Origin: Oikopleura dioica
Lineage: Eukaryota > Chordata > Appendicularia > Copelata > Oikopleuridae
NCBI GenBank assembly: GCA_907165135.1
Contig: OU015568.1
Location: 1,248,501 to 1,312,500, forward strand
Length of the DNA: 64,000 nucleotides
Direction of reading: 5' to 3'
The notes under the pieces are model-generated. The model searched no databases, was not told the DNA's origin, and saw nothing but the letters and a program-made list of their open reading frames with translations. Positions 35,301 through 47,200 of the stretch are shown in pieces. Each line of letters begins with the position of its first letter. The first letter of the stretch is position 1. A program made the translations under genes and the position numbers.

Positions 35301-37730
35301 AAAAACAGACTTACCACAGGAATGCGCCAAAGAGAGACGACAGGAATTCAATCAAATCTAATCATTAACCGATCCGTAAATAACAATTCTAGCCCGAGAA
35401 AAACAAATGCAAGGGGAATGATAAAAATGCGCTCGATAGCATTCTCTCAGGTACGAATCAATTGATCCCAACTTGAACAGCATTGTTATCTCATACCAAT
35501 GTTAAGGGCCTCACCAGCGAGTTACGAGATATGGCTTGTTATTAGATACCCGGCTCTACAATTACTATCTTTCTTTGAACTTTTTATTTCGCGTTTTTTG
35601 GATTTCGATTTTAGAAGCTGGGGAAAGAGACTGTTTGCAAACTGGCGCAAGAACCGATTAGGAGCGAGATCGAAGAAACACGTGCGAAAGGAATTGGCTT
35701 CAATTTGAAAGTTATTCAAAAACAGCTGATTTAGAAAAAACAGCTCTCTTTTCATTACGGTAAGTTACCGGTTAACGTATGAAAGCACAGAATAAAAATT
35801 TTGCTGAACGCATATTGCGGAGTTTTCTGCGCAGCGCCTTTGACGTGTTCTAGCGTCAAATCGGATAAAGATTTGAGAGAACCGAATATGAGTTATTGAA
35901 CTTCACAGGGGCTTTGCGCAGAAATCTGCGTAATATGCGTTCAAGCGTTAATACCGTATTTTCGTTAATTTTCTTGTATTTCGTGAAAATCGAAAATTCC
36001 TTTTCAATTAATGAGTTCGCCGAAAACACCAACGCCGGGGGAAAACGGCACTTGTAAAATTACTGATAAGCAAAATTGGAAGCCAACGAAGCATCCGCAC
36101 TCTGCCTGTGGATTGATCGCCGCGTGAGCTTGGAGGATCTTCGCCGGACTGTCACTGGCGTCGAAATCGATGACTTCAAGAATCTTTCTGAAACAGCTGC
36201 CGACTTTCTGCACAATCACTTCGCGGCAAGAGGCGCGTTTGATTTCTTTTCTTCGATTTCAAATGTGGAAAACGAAGTTCAACGAAGAGTGTATTTTGAA
36301 GACTCTGGAATTCAGCTCAAGGATGGAGAGCATAAAGCAGTCAAGATATTTGCTGTTGTTTTGACTGATGTTTTGATTAGGGTTCGAAATAATTTTAGAA
36401 TTAAAAATAATGTTATCATTTTTTATTAACCTATTAATTTAGAAAAATTAATAATTAATTAAATTAAAAAAAACTTAAAATATTTAAATAACAAAAATAA
36501 TTATTAAATTTTATTAGTAATTTAATTAATCTTAAATTAACGTTATATATTATGTCATTTATTATGTAACATAATTTATAATATATAACTTATATTATAT
36601 TTATTTAAACGAGCAAATTTTCAAGAGGCACCTATTTAACGGATTTAAGGTAGACTCTAACGGACTGTAAAAGCCTTACTTATATTTTTCGAACCCGTTT
36701 TTCAGCTGATCCTTAAATCTCGGAAAGATAAAAAGAAGGCCCTCGTGAAGTCGCCAGGTCCGCGCTCGCTAAATACTATCACCAACAAAATCCTGTCTAA
36801 ACATAAGCTCACGTGTTCACAATCCCTTTCACGCTCAATAATGGTTGTTTACCTTTTCATTTTCCGTCTAAACTGTTCGCTGGGATTCGCGCACTTTCGA
36901 CCCCAAAATATACCAAATTATACATTTTTCGCCAGCGCGGCGGAAAAGTAAAAACGGAGAGACTGATGATGCTCAACGAAGGCGCCAAGGACTTGACGAT
37001 TATTTCTCTTGATGAAGGTCAATTTCCAACAAGGTAAAAATCCTTTTCAAAGTTTTTTTTGGCATAACACATGTTTCTGATTCGTTTTCGACGTTTCGTT
37101 TTAGAAATAAATTTAAACTCGTGTTTCTTTTCCACTTACACGAAAAGCGGAATAACACATGATGAAATTAGATAAATATTTTATTAAAAATGCGGTGTTG
37201 TTACAGGCTTTCTTTCTAGTGTCTTCACGTTGACGTTTGACGAAAAGAGAAAACTTCAGAACTTTCAAGCTGCCATTGAAGATGCGCAGAAGGAGTTGGA
37301 AAGTTTGAAAATGGGGAATGGAAACAACTCAGATTTTATTGCAAAGTTGAATTCAAGGGTTGAACTTTTAGGTAGGGCTAAAAAATGAGGTCTTTGTTTG
37401 TTCTTTAATTTTTTGTCTTTATATAAAGTAAATAATCTTTCTTTCGAAGGAACCATAAAATATGCCTCAAAAATTGATCATGCTAATTTTAAATTATATA
37501 TAAAGCGACTTCACAATTAAACGTTTAAGATGCTGCATTCGCTTTGATAATTTACTGAATAGATAACACATTCATAAATTTTAGAAATAAAAGAAGAAAG
37601 ACCAGCGCAAGAAAAACGACCTTCCAAAAGACCCCTCGATCATCAAATATTCAAGCAGTCGAGCTTTGATAAATTGATATCAAATTTCGGAAACGTAGAA
37701 ATCGACGATGGAGGCATCTGGGCCGGATAA
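32324..37730 (+). CDS. RhoGEF with DH and PH domains, PLEKHG5-like
   Basis: This is a Dbl-family exchange factor for Rho GTPases, spread over many exons. An N-terminal coiled, basic part (KLERKSSKRKSQRDREKKK) continues at 32526-32703 (PKSPNVGVLLDSPQSKM) and 33263-33332. The DH domain starts near 34190 with NEARFQEAIWEIFFTEHNYM. It continues with RIQIKRLFTNLKVIYRTHLD, then EYMRELCDEDELFRRFIDWA near 34772-34858, then VLDFLTDSRNAK and RYPALQLL near 35547. The PH domain follows: GIQLKDGEHKAVKIF with AVVLTDVLI near 36330, and FTLTFDEKRKLQNFQAAIED at 37223. The tail (EERPAQEKRPSKR) ends at 37728-37730. Several exon joins are unresolved, notably 34252 to 34420 and 34860 to 35530. PLEKHG5-like is an inference from domain order. 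Confidence 0.75.
35107..35200. repeat. Interstitial (CCCTAA)n telomere-like repeat
   Basis: Three perfect CCCTAA units (aaccctaaccctaaccctaacc) are followed by degenerate cccctaaccctaatccctaac near 35176. The tract lies between RhoGEF exons, so it is intronic. Confidence 0.8.
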
Positions 37731-38038
37731 CCTTTAAAGCTGATCATAATACATCATATTTTTTTGCAAAGTTTGCCTTATGATGCTGTTTTTTGCCACG
37801 AGTAGCCTTCTATGATCTTGCCGAGAGAATCAATTTTTCAAACATTCACTAGTCACTTGCATTGTAAATATAATTTGCAGTCAAATTGAAAATTTGTCCC
37901 GAACTCGCAAATTTTATTTCCCTTTTTTCGAGAAAAGAGAAAATATAAAAAATGCCCTTTGAGTTTTGGTACACTACTTCGAGGGAAGATGACTCCACCG
38001 ACGCATCTTGGGTTTGCTTCTGCCAGTTTTTATGTTGG

Positions 38039-38335
38039 TCATGCAAAGTCACTCTGCCAAATAATATCGGAGCAAATACGATCACAATAGAACAGCCAAC
38101 TGGTCAGAACAGCCAAAAAGAGGAGGATGGAGGCAATGACAAGAAAAAACTTTGAATAAAATGAAAAAATAGAACCCTTTTTCATCATTTTTTTTTGCAA
38201 GGTTTGCCTTTTGATTTCGATCATTGAAAATTGATGAGAATTTGAAACGTGGCTTTTTTGATCTTCCCTTGTCGAGGATTTTTCCCTATGCGTCGATTTT
38301 CGTGTCCCGAATTCTTGCATGCATAGTTTTTCCAT
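38039..38335 (-). CDS. Hypothetical single-span membrane protein
   Basis: A 98-codon frame has a charged N-terminus (MEKLCMQEFGTRKSTHREKS), then basic residues (KKMMKKGS) and one strong hydrophobic helix (FFLVIASILLFLAVLTSWLF). This is a typical signal-anchor arrangement with the N-terminus inside. A second frame on the same strand (38421-38221, MKLRGDQVLDLVTRQMRD) overlaps its 5' part, and a third (38085-37849) overlaps its 3' part. One spliced gene may therefore run through all three. I could not find a consistent splice model. Confidence 0.35.
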   Translation of the reverse strand: MEKLCMQEFGTRKSTHREKSSTREDQKSHVSNSHQFSMIEIKRQTLQKKMMKKGSIFSFYSKFFLVIASILLFLAVLTSWLFYCDRICSDIIWQSDFA

Positions 38336-39710
38336 GGCGGCGAGAAATTTGTCCTGACAAGATTCCAGTCGCGCATCTGACGCGTAACGAGGTCCAGAAC
38401 TTGATCGCCTCTTAGTTTCATGCTTTTAGACGGACTCTTCCCACGTGACCGCCACTTGAATTCTTTTTTTCTGTATTTTTAGCCAATAAATTGCTGTCGA
38501 GTTTTTGAAGGTCGGTTTAGAATGAACTGGCTCGGAAGGGAATTCTAGTGGCGCGCGGATTTATCCACCGAATTCTGATTAAGGTGACCCCTTCGCCAGG
38601 GGATGTAGAGCGGATTGTTCAGAGTATCCCGGAAGCTAATTAGAATTTCCGCAGTCTTCACGTTGTCCAACCAGATTCTGTATTCTAGAGTTCAGGAAAA
38701 TGGAGATTCGAAAGAATCAACTAAAAATTAACCAAAAAAAAAAATTAAAAAAAAAAAACATTTTTTTTGTTCGTCAAAATTAACCCTCTTGACCGAAAAA
38801 GCTATTGATACTTTCCAATACGCTTAAAAATACGGCACACGCCGCTTGTTGAAAAATCCCATGTGAAGGGCAAAGTGTACGATGTCCGGCTTAGGGAGCT
38901 TTTGTATTCCATCCCCTCGTTGAGAGCATGCTAAACCGGACAAGATTGCATCTTGCGATCTTTTCGTGTCTACTTTTTAATCAAAAATAAATGGAGAAAA
39001 TTGGTCTCAATTCAATATCCAGACAAAAAAGGCGCTTCGGTGGAATTGAAAAACCCAGCGTTTAAACTTGAACCGCGAAAACTTTGGCGCGTGGTCGAGC
39101 CACTTTGTGAAAAGTTCCAACGTGAAAAAATACACCGCCCGAGAAATTTTTTGCATATTCGACTATTGTTTTAAGTTCAGAAGCTGCCAAACTCAGCAAG
39201 TAGATTGACTACCTGGTTCTTTCTATCATCACGTGAGTTTTCTTTTTGCGCCGACTCGGCGGGCGCGAAGCATAATGGCCCGACCTTCATCCGCAAGAGG
39301 GCGCGCGGAAAAAGAGGTGGAAGAACGGAAAAGGGGTTGAAGAGCGCTCTGAGCAGGGCGCCGGAGGAGAGTGCGCAGAGGAGCGCAGAGGGAGAACCTC
39401 CATGACTTACTCAGCGGGTGGGCAAGCAAGGGAGGGAGCGCGAAGCCGCCTAATCCCAGCGTGAAGTGTGTCAATCTTTGTTCAAACACCGCCATCATTT
39501 CTGACTGCGTAGTACCCCCCGTAGGAGCTTAATTTCGCTAGACTGATTTTTCGCGCTCATTTTTATAAAAGAATTTATAAACTAGGAAAACTTTTCTAGA
39601 GTGAAATTTTGCGCTGAATCTAAATAAAGAGTCAAAAAGATTTACTTTCGATGATAAAATTTATTTTCAAGTTTTTTTTTGCACAGATAAAGTAGAGAAG
39701 CAGTGGAAAA

Positions 39711-40091
39711 TTAGTGGGAAATAACAAGAACTTGTGGCTGATCGTGTAGTACGGCCTTGGCTTCGGGTTCTTCACTCCTTGCGTCACAAACTTGCAGTTG
39801 AGCACATTTAGTGCCCTTGTTTCTTGAATGATTGCACTCGAGAATGCAGCCCTCTGAGTTTGCTTGCCTTATTCGCATCCGGAACCTCTGGTATTTTCCT
39901 TTAATCTTCTCTCCGTACTGCAGATAAAAAGCGTAGCTTTCTGGTTTTGCTCCTGGGCCGATGTGAAAAATGATAGGTTTATCTTTGGTTCCCGCATCTT
40001 CAGGAATTCGATCAACTTTGTCGTTTAATTCCGTAAAATCCATGTTCTGTGCGCGATCACTCCTACTTGCCCCTAAAATTGATACAAGCAT
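39711..40091 (-). CDS. Uncharacterised Cys-containing small protein
   Basis: A single 126-residue frame starts MLVSILGASRSDRAQ, a weak signal-like start. It continues with a charged region and a segment with aromatic and cysteine spacing (YQRFRMRIRQ, GCILECNHSRNKGTKCAQL). That spacing faintly resembles a FLYWCH-type zinc finger, but the diagnostic residues are incomplete and I do not assign it. It is divergently placed from the PPxY membrane protein at 40406, with 314 bp between starts. A real gene is likely, from length and codon composition. Confidence 0.5.
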   Translation of the reverse strand: MLVSILGASRSDRAQNMDFTELNDKVDRIPEDAGTKDKPIIFHIGPGAKPESYAFYLQYGEKIKGKYQRFRMRIRQANSEGCILECNHSRNKGTKCAQLQVCDARSEEPEAKAVLHDQPQVLVISH

Positions 40092-40405
40092 GGGTAGAAC
40101 AAAAATATCCCGTCCGCCCTGCTGCGCTCACTCCCAGGTGTTACGCTCGCTTAGTGTATTTAGGGTTTATCGCCAACTCATCAGTTCTCCCTGGACTCGC
40201 GAAGTTCGGAGGATTCAGAGTCCTCCGCGCACCCTGCGCCCTCATGCGGGAGTAGGTCGGGCCATTCTGCTCGACATCCGACTCGGCGCCGAGGTATTCT
40301 ACACTAATTTAATACTCATTTTAAAACAAACATTTACCGTTCTTCCGAAAGTCGTTCGATATCAAACCAGAATCTACTAACATCGATTTGCGAGAAGAGA
40401 AAAAA

Positions 40406-40720
40406 ATGACCCCAGCCGGCTGCGAAAAACCCTCAGAGTCTGAGACACCCCTCTCCCGTGAGTGTCTAATGACGATGAGTTTGCTCGCGCTCGCCGGCCT
40501 CACCATCGCGTTCTCGTTTTTCTGCGTTTTTCGATCTGCCTGTAAAAGAACGAGTTCCCGGGATGAGGAACGATTCCGTCGATCCGGTGACTTTCTACTG
40601 TCGAACGAAACTGTCGTCGAGATACACGAACCAGCGGAAAATGAGATCCAACCGACCGCCCCGATGGATTTTTCTGTCGATAAGCCGCCAAGCTATGATG
40701 ACGCTATGGCCAAGGCCTAG
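40406..40720 (+). CDS. Single-span membrane protein with PPxY motif
   Basis: This intronless frame of 104 residues starts MTPAGCEKPSESETPLS. A hydrophobic helix (MTMSLLALAGLTIAFSFFCVF) is followed by a cytosolic tail with RTSSRDEERFRRS. The tail ends DKPPSYDDAMAKA, a canonical PPxY motif. PPxY tails bind WW domains, typically of NEDD4-type ubiquitin ligases, and adapt membrane cargo for sorting. The arrangement resembles small NEDD4-adaptor proteins, but I cannot name a family. A related short peptide, ADDLPSYEECVKTKTKN, ends about 470 bp downstream in another frame fragment. Confidence 0.68.
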   Translation: MTPAGCEKPSESETPLSRECLMTMSLLALAGLTIAFSFFCVFRSACKRTSSRDEERFRRSGDFLLSNETVVEIHEPAENEIQPTAPMDFSVDKPPSYDDAMAKA

Positions 40721-40878
40721 TTATCCATTAACCTAAAGATCTCTCTCTGTAAAATTGTGCTAATTGATCGAATTCTGTCTTTGCCGATCTGACAATCTGA
40801 ATTAAAACTTGGCTGCGCCAAGTTACTCTTCATTTTTCGGATATTTTAGTTCAATAAATTATTTGTTTTCTATCAAAA

Positions 40879-41192
40879 TGGAAGATAAAATCAAATTTAC
40901 ACAGTGTGATCTCGCCATTAAGCAAAACAAATTTCGCGATGAGTCGCCCCTTAGTCTGTTTTTCAAATTTAAAAATTTTAACAATCCACGACTCACTCAA
41001 ATAGTAAACATACTGTTGTTGGCAGATCAGAATTTAACAGTCCGAATTGGACGGTCCAACTCAAAATTTTGAATAACAAGTGTTCCCAACTTTCTTTTAT
41101 CAAAAAGAGATCAAGCGGTCAAAACAAAACAACCCACTGCTGATGATCTTCCAAGCTACGAAGAATGTGTCAAAACAAAGACCAAAAACTGA
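40879..41192 (+). pseudogene. Possible degenerate relative of the PPxY gene
   Basis: From the ATG at 40879 one frame runs to a TGA at 41070-41072. It then continues open in the same frame for about 39 codons to a second stop, ending KQPTADDLPSYEECVKTKTKN. The LPSYEE end resembles the PPSYDD end of the upstream gene. This may be a broken tandem copy, a gene with an intron across the stop, or chance. Evidence is thin. Confidence 0.25.
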
Positions 41193-41294
41193 AGATGAGC
41201 TAAAAGTTTGCTAATATCAAATGAAATCTTGACTCTCAACTATTTTTTGCAATAAATTTATTTCGTCCACAAATTATGAAGATTTTGAGAAGCA

Positions 41295-41493
41295 CTAAAA
41301 GTAACCAGCAAGAACGCCGTATTCTTTGATTTGATTATAATGATTTCTTACGACATCTGAAAAGAAAATTTTAACAGAAAGAACTAAACAACGACTCACC
41401 TTGATTATAATCCTCTGCTTTATTCAAGATTTCCCAAACATCTTGAAGATGTTTCGAAAAGACAGGGGCGAGAAAAACGAAAGAAAGCTTCAT
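41295..41493 (-). CDS. Small secreted peptide, 51 residues
   Basis: Two exons (41493-41400 and 41356-41295) separated by a 43-nt GT-AG intron join in frame. The product starts MKLSFVFLAPVFS, a short but typical signal peptide, and continues with a helical peptide (KHLQDVWEILNKAEDYNQ, then DVVRNHYNQIKEYGVLAGYF). It has no cysteines. It could be a secreted regulatory peptide or a house component. No homologue is recognised. The matched splice phase across so short a gene and the organised signal sequence support it. Confidence 0.55.
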
Positions 41494-43040
41494 TCTATTT
41501 TCTTGTAATTTGCTCGACTCAGATGACGAAAATGACAAGTAAAGGTCTATTTCTTGGAGTTTTTAACTGGAGAACTGTCGTTAATATTTTAGTTTTCCGA
41601 TCTCAAAGATGTGGAGCGACACTTTGGAAGCTCCATTTTGAGTCTTTGCTCTAATGTCCGTAATCAACCGAATTGAAAGTTATGTGAGGCCACTGGAAGT
41701 AATGTCTTACCCCGAAGGGTTGTCTTATTGATTTTTTCTCATTTCTGTTGGAATATGTCTTGACTGTTTCCAGCAAAATAGATCAGAATCTTCTTACAGT
41801 ATATTTTCTCAAAATAAGCAATTTGGGTACAGTTATTTTTATCGGTTTTCCGATAAGCATCATTTTTGCAAGTTCTGAAGGCGAACAGCCAAGTTTCGTC
41901 GACTTGAGATAACAGTTTTTAACAAAAAAAAAAACGTAACTGGCTAGGCCACTCGAAATTGCAAGAAAAAAAGCTGCTTATCAAAAAACCGTAAAGTGCT
42001 TAAAACTCATTAGTGATAAAAACAACTGCCCCTTTATTCTACGAAGGCCACTCTGCCAGTTGACGTAACTTTCTGTTGATTTAGCTATCTGCTGAGCACT
42101 AGAATATGGAGAAAAGCGGCCACTTATCGTGACAAATGAGAAGTGTTAGTGACAGGTTTTGCTCAAGGAACATAAATAGCAAGCTAAAAAAATGATTTGA
42201 TTTTTGCGGTTATTTTTATCAATTTGGATGGCGAAATGGCTGTTTTTTTACAAAAGCTCGCCACTGGCAAGTCGCCAGTTTTTCGCCAAAAAAAACGTGA
42301 AAAAAACGAGGCTGTGAAAAAGCATGTTCGATGCTCCGTCAAGCTGTCAGGGCTTATGCGAGAACAAGCGCTAAGTAAGAGTCATTAAGGGTGTACCAAA
42401 GCAGCATCATCGTTTGCCCGCCACGTGCGCTAGAATTCTCTAAAGAGCGTTTTCAGCAAAAATATCAATAAATCCGTTTTTAGTGGAGAATATTTTATCA
42501 GATTCTAACAGACGTAAATTGACAGTCTCTCAGATCCGTTGCGTCATCTCCAGGCCATTTTTGCCCGCTGATAAGAGTATGTACCACTTTAAGGAATAAC
42601 TCTGGCGCTCGGGCTCGGAAATGGGTGCGGAGAATTAGAAGTGGCCGGTCGGAAGATACACGTCTCCGCCCGTCGTCGGCTCATAGAAAACAACTTGATG
42701 GGTACTCAGCCGCAACTTCCTCCACGAACGTCATTTACATGATCAAAAATAGACCATGGAGAGACCATGGAAGAAGGATAATAGAGAAAAATGTCATAGA
42801 ATGCTCTTCGTTCAAGTAACAATTTGATACTTACGAAAACAACATCCTGACAGACCACAGACGTGTCCTAGACAAAATAGCACCCATGTTCTGACCGAAA
42901 AGACAAAAGCGCTTGAATCTCAAATTCACCGCGAAATTCAAGTAAGCTCGGTCAAACAACGGCTCAACATCTCCTACCCAGTCATTTAGTAGTTCTACCC
43001 GGCATGTCTGATCGAAATGTTTTTTGCAAAGTTTCTCATT
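41494..43040. other. Intergenic, nothing recognised
   Basis: There are no convincing coding frames, RNA genes or transposon ends. ORFs at 42197-42388 and 42625-42819 lack motifs and neighbouring exons. Confidence 0.45.
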
Positions 43041-43491
43041 TATTCAATCTCATTCTTTTTTTCAGTACGAAAATCGCTGCCAGTCGGAGCGCTTCAAATT
43101 TCCAAACTCGTGGTGACCAAGGACGCTGATCCAGAGAAGAATGAAGATCTTAAATTGAGAATGAGGAGTTTCAGGGGTCGAAAGAACTTACAATAGCGAT
43201 GTAATCCAGCATCGAATAAATATAATCGCCGATTTTCGCCAAACCCGCGGAGATAACTTCAAAAACTCCATGAAAACTCAAAGACAGAAGAAATTGAAAG
43301 GAGACTGTAAGAAGCAGCAATGAAAAACCGGTGCCAAAGATGATGAAAATCGCCACTTTGAAAAATTTGAGAACATCGTGATCTTGCCCAAAGACTTTTT
43401 CTTTCCTGTCATCGCCTCGTCTCATCGCTTCGGTCATTCCGGGAAGCTTGGAGGGTTGAAATTTCGAGAGGTTCATCGAGTGGCCCGTCAT
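43041..43491 (-). CDS. Small multi-span membrane protein
   Basis: Two exons (43491-43192 and 43148-43041) join in frame to about 135 residues. A hydrophilic start (MTGHSMNLSKFQPSKLPGMT) is followed by hydrophobic stretches FKVAIFIIFGTGFSLLLLTV, FQFLLSLSFHGVFEVI and, across the splice, DYIAI with IFILLWISVLG. That suggests three membrane spans. The donor is gtaagt and the intron is 43 nt. The C-terminal reading frame depends on one junction and should be treated with care. No family is recognised. Confidence 0.55.
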
Positions 43492-44298
43492 TCTCTTATT
43501 TCACGTCTTACTCTCTCTCTCACTTCTCCCTCTTCTTGAAATTATGAAAATTAGCGGGCTTTTTTTACGACGCACTTTTAGCGAAATTTTGTTCGATCAA
43601 TTTTATTGCCTTTTTACGGTACTCTCCGCACGCTTCTAGGTTTTTTCTTCTTTCAAAATTACAAATTGCCAAAGAAATAATTCAAATTCTCATTTACGCA
43701 CTCGCAATTATCCCGAGCAAATAATCAGAAATTACATCCAAAACTCGGAAGCTAAACGATAATTTTAGAAAGAACCACAAGAAAGGGCCACAAAATCTTG
43801 CTGAGATCATTGTTAAAACAAGGTCTTGTCCCGCGTTGTTTTTGTTTTTGCTCTTGTTATCAAACTTTAAAGTGGCCACAAGGACATGCTTAGGAGCATT
43901 AGGCGAGTTAAGATGCAGATTATTCAATATTTTTATTGTCAATTTTGAGAAGCCTTCTTGTCAAAAATTACCGATAATGAGTTTATTGAACATCGAATGG
44001 CTATTTTATTATGTTGATTTTATTCCTCCACATCTTTAGAGTTGGCATCAGAGTGAGGATATAATTTGGGAGCGAAATACTGTCGTTTAAACTTCAGTAA
44101 TGATGACACATTACCACAAAAATGCTTGTGGTTTCGCTTATAAAAACTGTCAAGGAAGGCAAATGGAATCTTTGCTCGTCATTGATGCTTTTGAAATTTG
44201 CTTTTTAATAAATTTGTGTTTTCGAGACCCCCTTCCACTCATTTCAGTAGTCCTCGATATCGACGAAAACTAGAGACAAGAGAGAAAATAAGAATTGC

Positions 44299-47200
44299 AT
44301 GAAGCTTCTTTTGCTTCAACTCGTGGCGCTATCAACGCAATTAGCGCCACAGGAGTACCTCGATAAATGGGCGAGGAATTTGTTTATTGAGTATACTGTC
44401 GTAAATAATCTAGTGCGGACGACGGAATTTGATTATCCAGCGAATGAGGACGAATCTGCTTTTGAATTTAGAATATCAATCACAAATACTGGAACGGAAG
44501 AGCTCAATCTTCAGCCGCATTGGTCGATCTACTTTTATCACAGGAACTGGTTCTCTTCCTTGATTTCAGGAACCCTGAGATTCAATAGAAACCATGTGAA
44601 AGCGACACGATTCTCAGGGTTAACTCAACAGATCCAATCTACGAGCCTTTCAACATTGGCCAAGGCCTGGAAGTTGCTCATGTTGATGGGCAATTATGGA
44701 CAATCACCCCTGTCATAGGAGAATGGGCCCCGCTGAAGATTGGTGAAATGATTGAAATTAATCTCAAAGCTCTTGGCTGGGTGGTTTCCGATTCCACCAT
44801 CATGCCCAATTGGTACATTGCTTGCGTAGATTATGAAGAGTGCTCGGCGAAGAATCTTGAATCTACAAAAGTAACTGCTGACCGTGGCTTTACGTTCAAC
44901 AGACCAGACTTTGTCACTGAATTCCGCGGCGACAAAATGACAAAACGAGATGTTTTAGACGCATCCACTGTACCTATGGCTCCAGACGTCTGGATGATGA
45001 ACAACAATCTTAAAGTCGTTGAAGATGGAAAATCAGTGGAAAAATATGGCGTGCCGATTCTCCCGGTCCCTTCGTTTATCGAAACAAAACCAAGCACTCT
45101 CGAAGTTCAAAATGGAAAGGAACAACCTAGAAACGGAGTTCCGATCAGTTCGAGAAAATGGATTTATGACTATCAAGAAAATCTCGCTTGCCCAAACCCA
45201 ATTTGCAAGGAATGTTTACCTCAAAGCGGTCAAGGAACTGGTGGAACTCAGTGCAAATGCCAAGTGCTGGAGGAGCGACAAATTGGTGAAAAATGCATCC
45301 CATCGAGTACAACACAATGTTCGACATGGCTTATCAGAGTTGGATATTTGCATGGCGGGGATAAATGGCGACTTGCTACTTCATCTGATATCGTCTTAGA
45401 CATAGCAACCTGTGAAGATATTCCGGAAACCCTAAGCTTCATAACGAAGCTGATTGATAAGGTTCGTGAGACTGATGATGCTATGATCTTTACTGGAACC
45501 ATGTCTGATGCAGGGCCTCGATTTGAGCATAGAGGCGTTTTTATTGATGTCGCGCGAAATTTTTACCAAGCTGGAACAATAAGTTCATTAATGAACATCA
45601 TGCAGAGAGTTAATTTGAATGTTCTGCATCTTAAACTTGCTGATAACGAGGGCTGGCGACTCGAAATTCCAGAACTTCCGAAATTAACTGAGCTTGGAGC
45701 AAGCAGATGTCATGATCCTGCTGGACATAGTTGTCTCATGCCTCAATTAGGAACGGTTCAAATAGTTTATCTCGATTGAAATCAAGGATGAGAATATTCA
45801 CGAGCCGCTTTTAGGTTCTGGTGCCGATGTAGAGTCTCATGGAACAGGACATTTCACAGTTGCGACGTTCAGGGGTCTGCTTGCCGAGGCATCAAGAAAA
45901 GGAATAACCATAATTCCAGAGCTTGGGGCTCCTGGACACTCAAAAGCAGCAGTGAGAGGACAGTTTTAAAAATCATAAATTTTCAATAGGATTAAAATAA
46001 TATATATTTTCGATGTTAAAGAAAATCGATGATGTTGCCGTATTGATAATAAGCGCTACACTTATTTCACTTCCGATAGATACTGAAAGAACGAGTTGAT
46101 AACTTCGCTAAAGTTAACTAAAACTCAATGAAGCGATGGATGAAAGATCTGGTGATTCTTCAAAAGAAGGCGATTTCCGACTCTCAGATCCTGACCAAGT
46201 GGAGCTGTCCGCTGATTCCCATGGTTTCTACAATAACGTCATGAATCCCTGCATCAATGGAACAAGAAACTTTTTGGAAGTCGTAACGAAGAGTCTTTGG
46301 GCAACAATGGAGGATAGTTCTCATAAGATGAAGCATATTCATATTGGTGGAAATCAAGTGAACATGGAAGTGATTAAAAGTAGCCCTGCTTGTCAGGCAA
46401 TAATGGCAGAGCGAAAAATCAATGCTGAGCAGATTCTTCATGAATTCTTCCAGGTAATGGTATTTTTGGGTTTATATTTCAATGATTTAAGTGGTATGTT
46501 ACCATGACTTCCAATGTCGGATTCCAGATCCATGCTTGGCAAGATATTTTCACTTATGATGATGAAAAAACAGGCTACAAAGAGGTCTACCCGGTCGATG
46601 AATGGGAACTGGCAAATGGAACTTCAATCACTGCTTATCATCATCGAAGTCGATGGAATACTTCAGGTGAAATATTCTAGAAGTTTTCCCAACAAACCAT
46701 TTTAGTTTCTTTCCGTAAATACGTGGTATATTGTAAGTTTTTATTGATCGTAACAATGAGTCAAATCATTATACTATGTCCGAAACAAGGACTCTGTTTT
46801 CGTCATGACTTTACTTTAGTCTACAAAAAAAGCTCAATATAAATCGCAAACTAAATTATGAATAAGAAACGGAGGTTGGTCATCTTCTCGCAAACGCTGG
46901 CTACAGAACCGTCCTGATGCCAACGACTCATCTCAATTTTGATGCTGCGCAATCTCCTGATCCTCAGATGCGAGGATCCATGAACGATGCTCGGTTTTCC
47001 GATCTTGTCAAAGTCTTTAGCTTCCGCCCTCTCAATTTCTACGAAAATGCTTTGTATGACTTTTGGGGAAATCGACAAAACAGTAAAGTAGAAAGTTTCT
47101 ACCAAAAATACTCCGTGTCGGGGAATCGAACCCCGGTCGCCCGCGTGACAGGCGGGAATACTCACCACCAGGGATGTGCCTTCGCAGTGCGGATTCCGCA

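Noticed and set aside
39205-39498. GC-rich stretch with open frames on both strands
   Set aside because: Both strands are open because of base composition; products are low-complexity Arg/Gly or Ala/Leu strings without family features.
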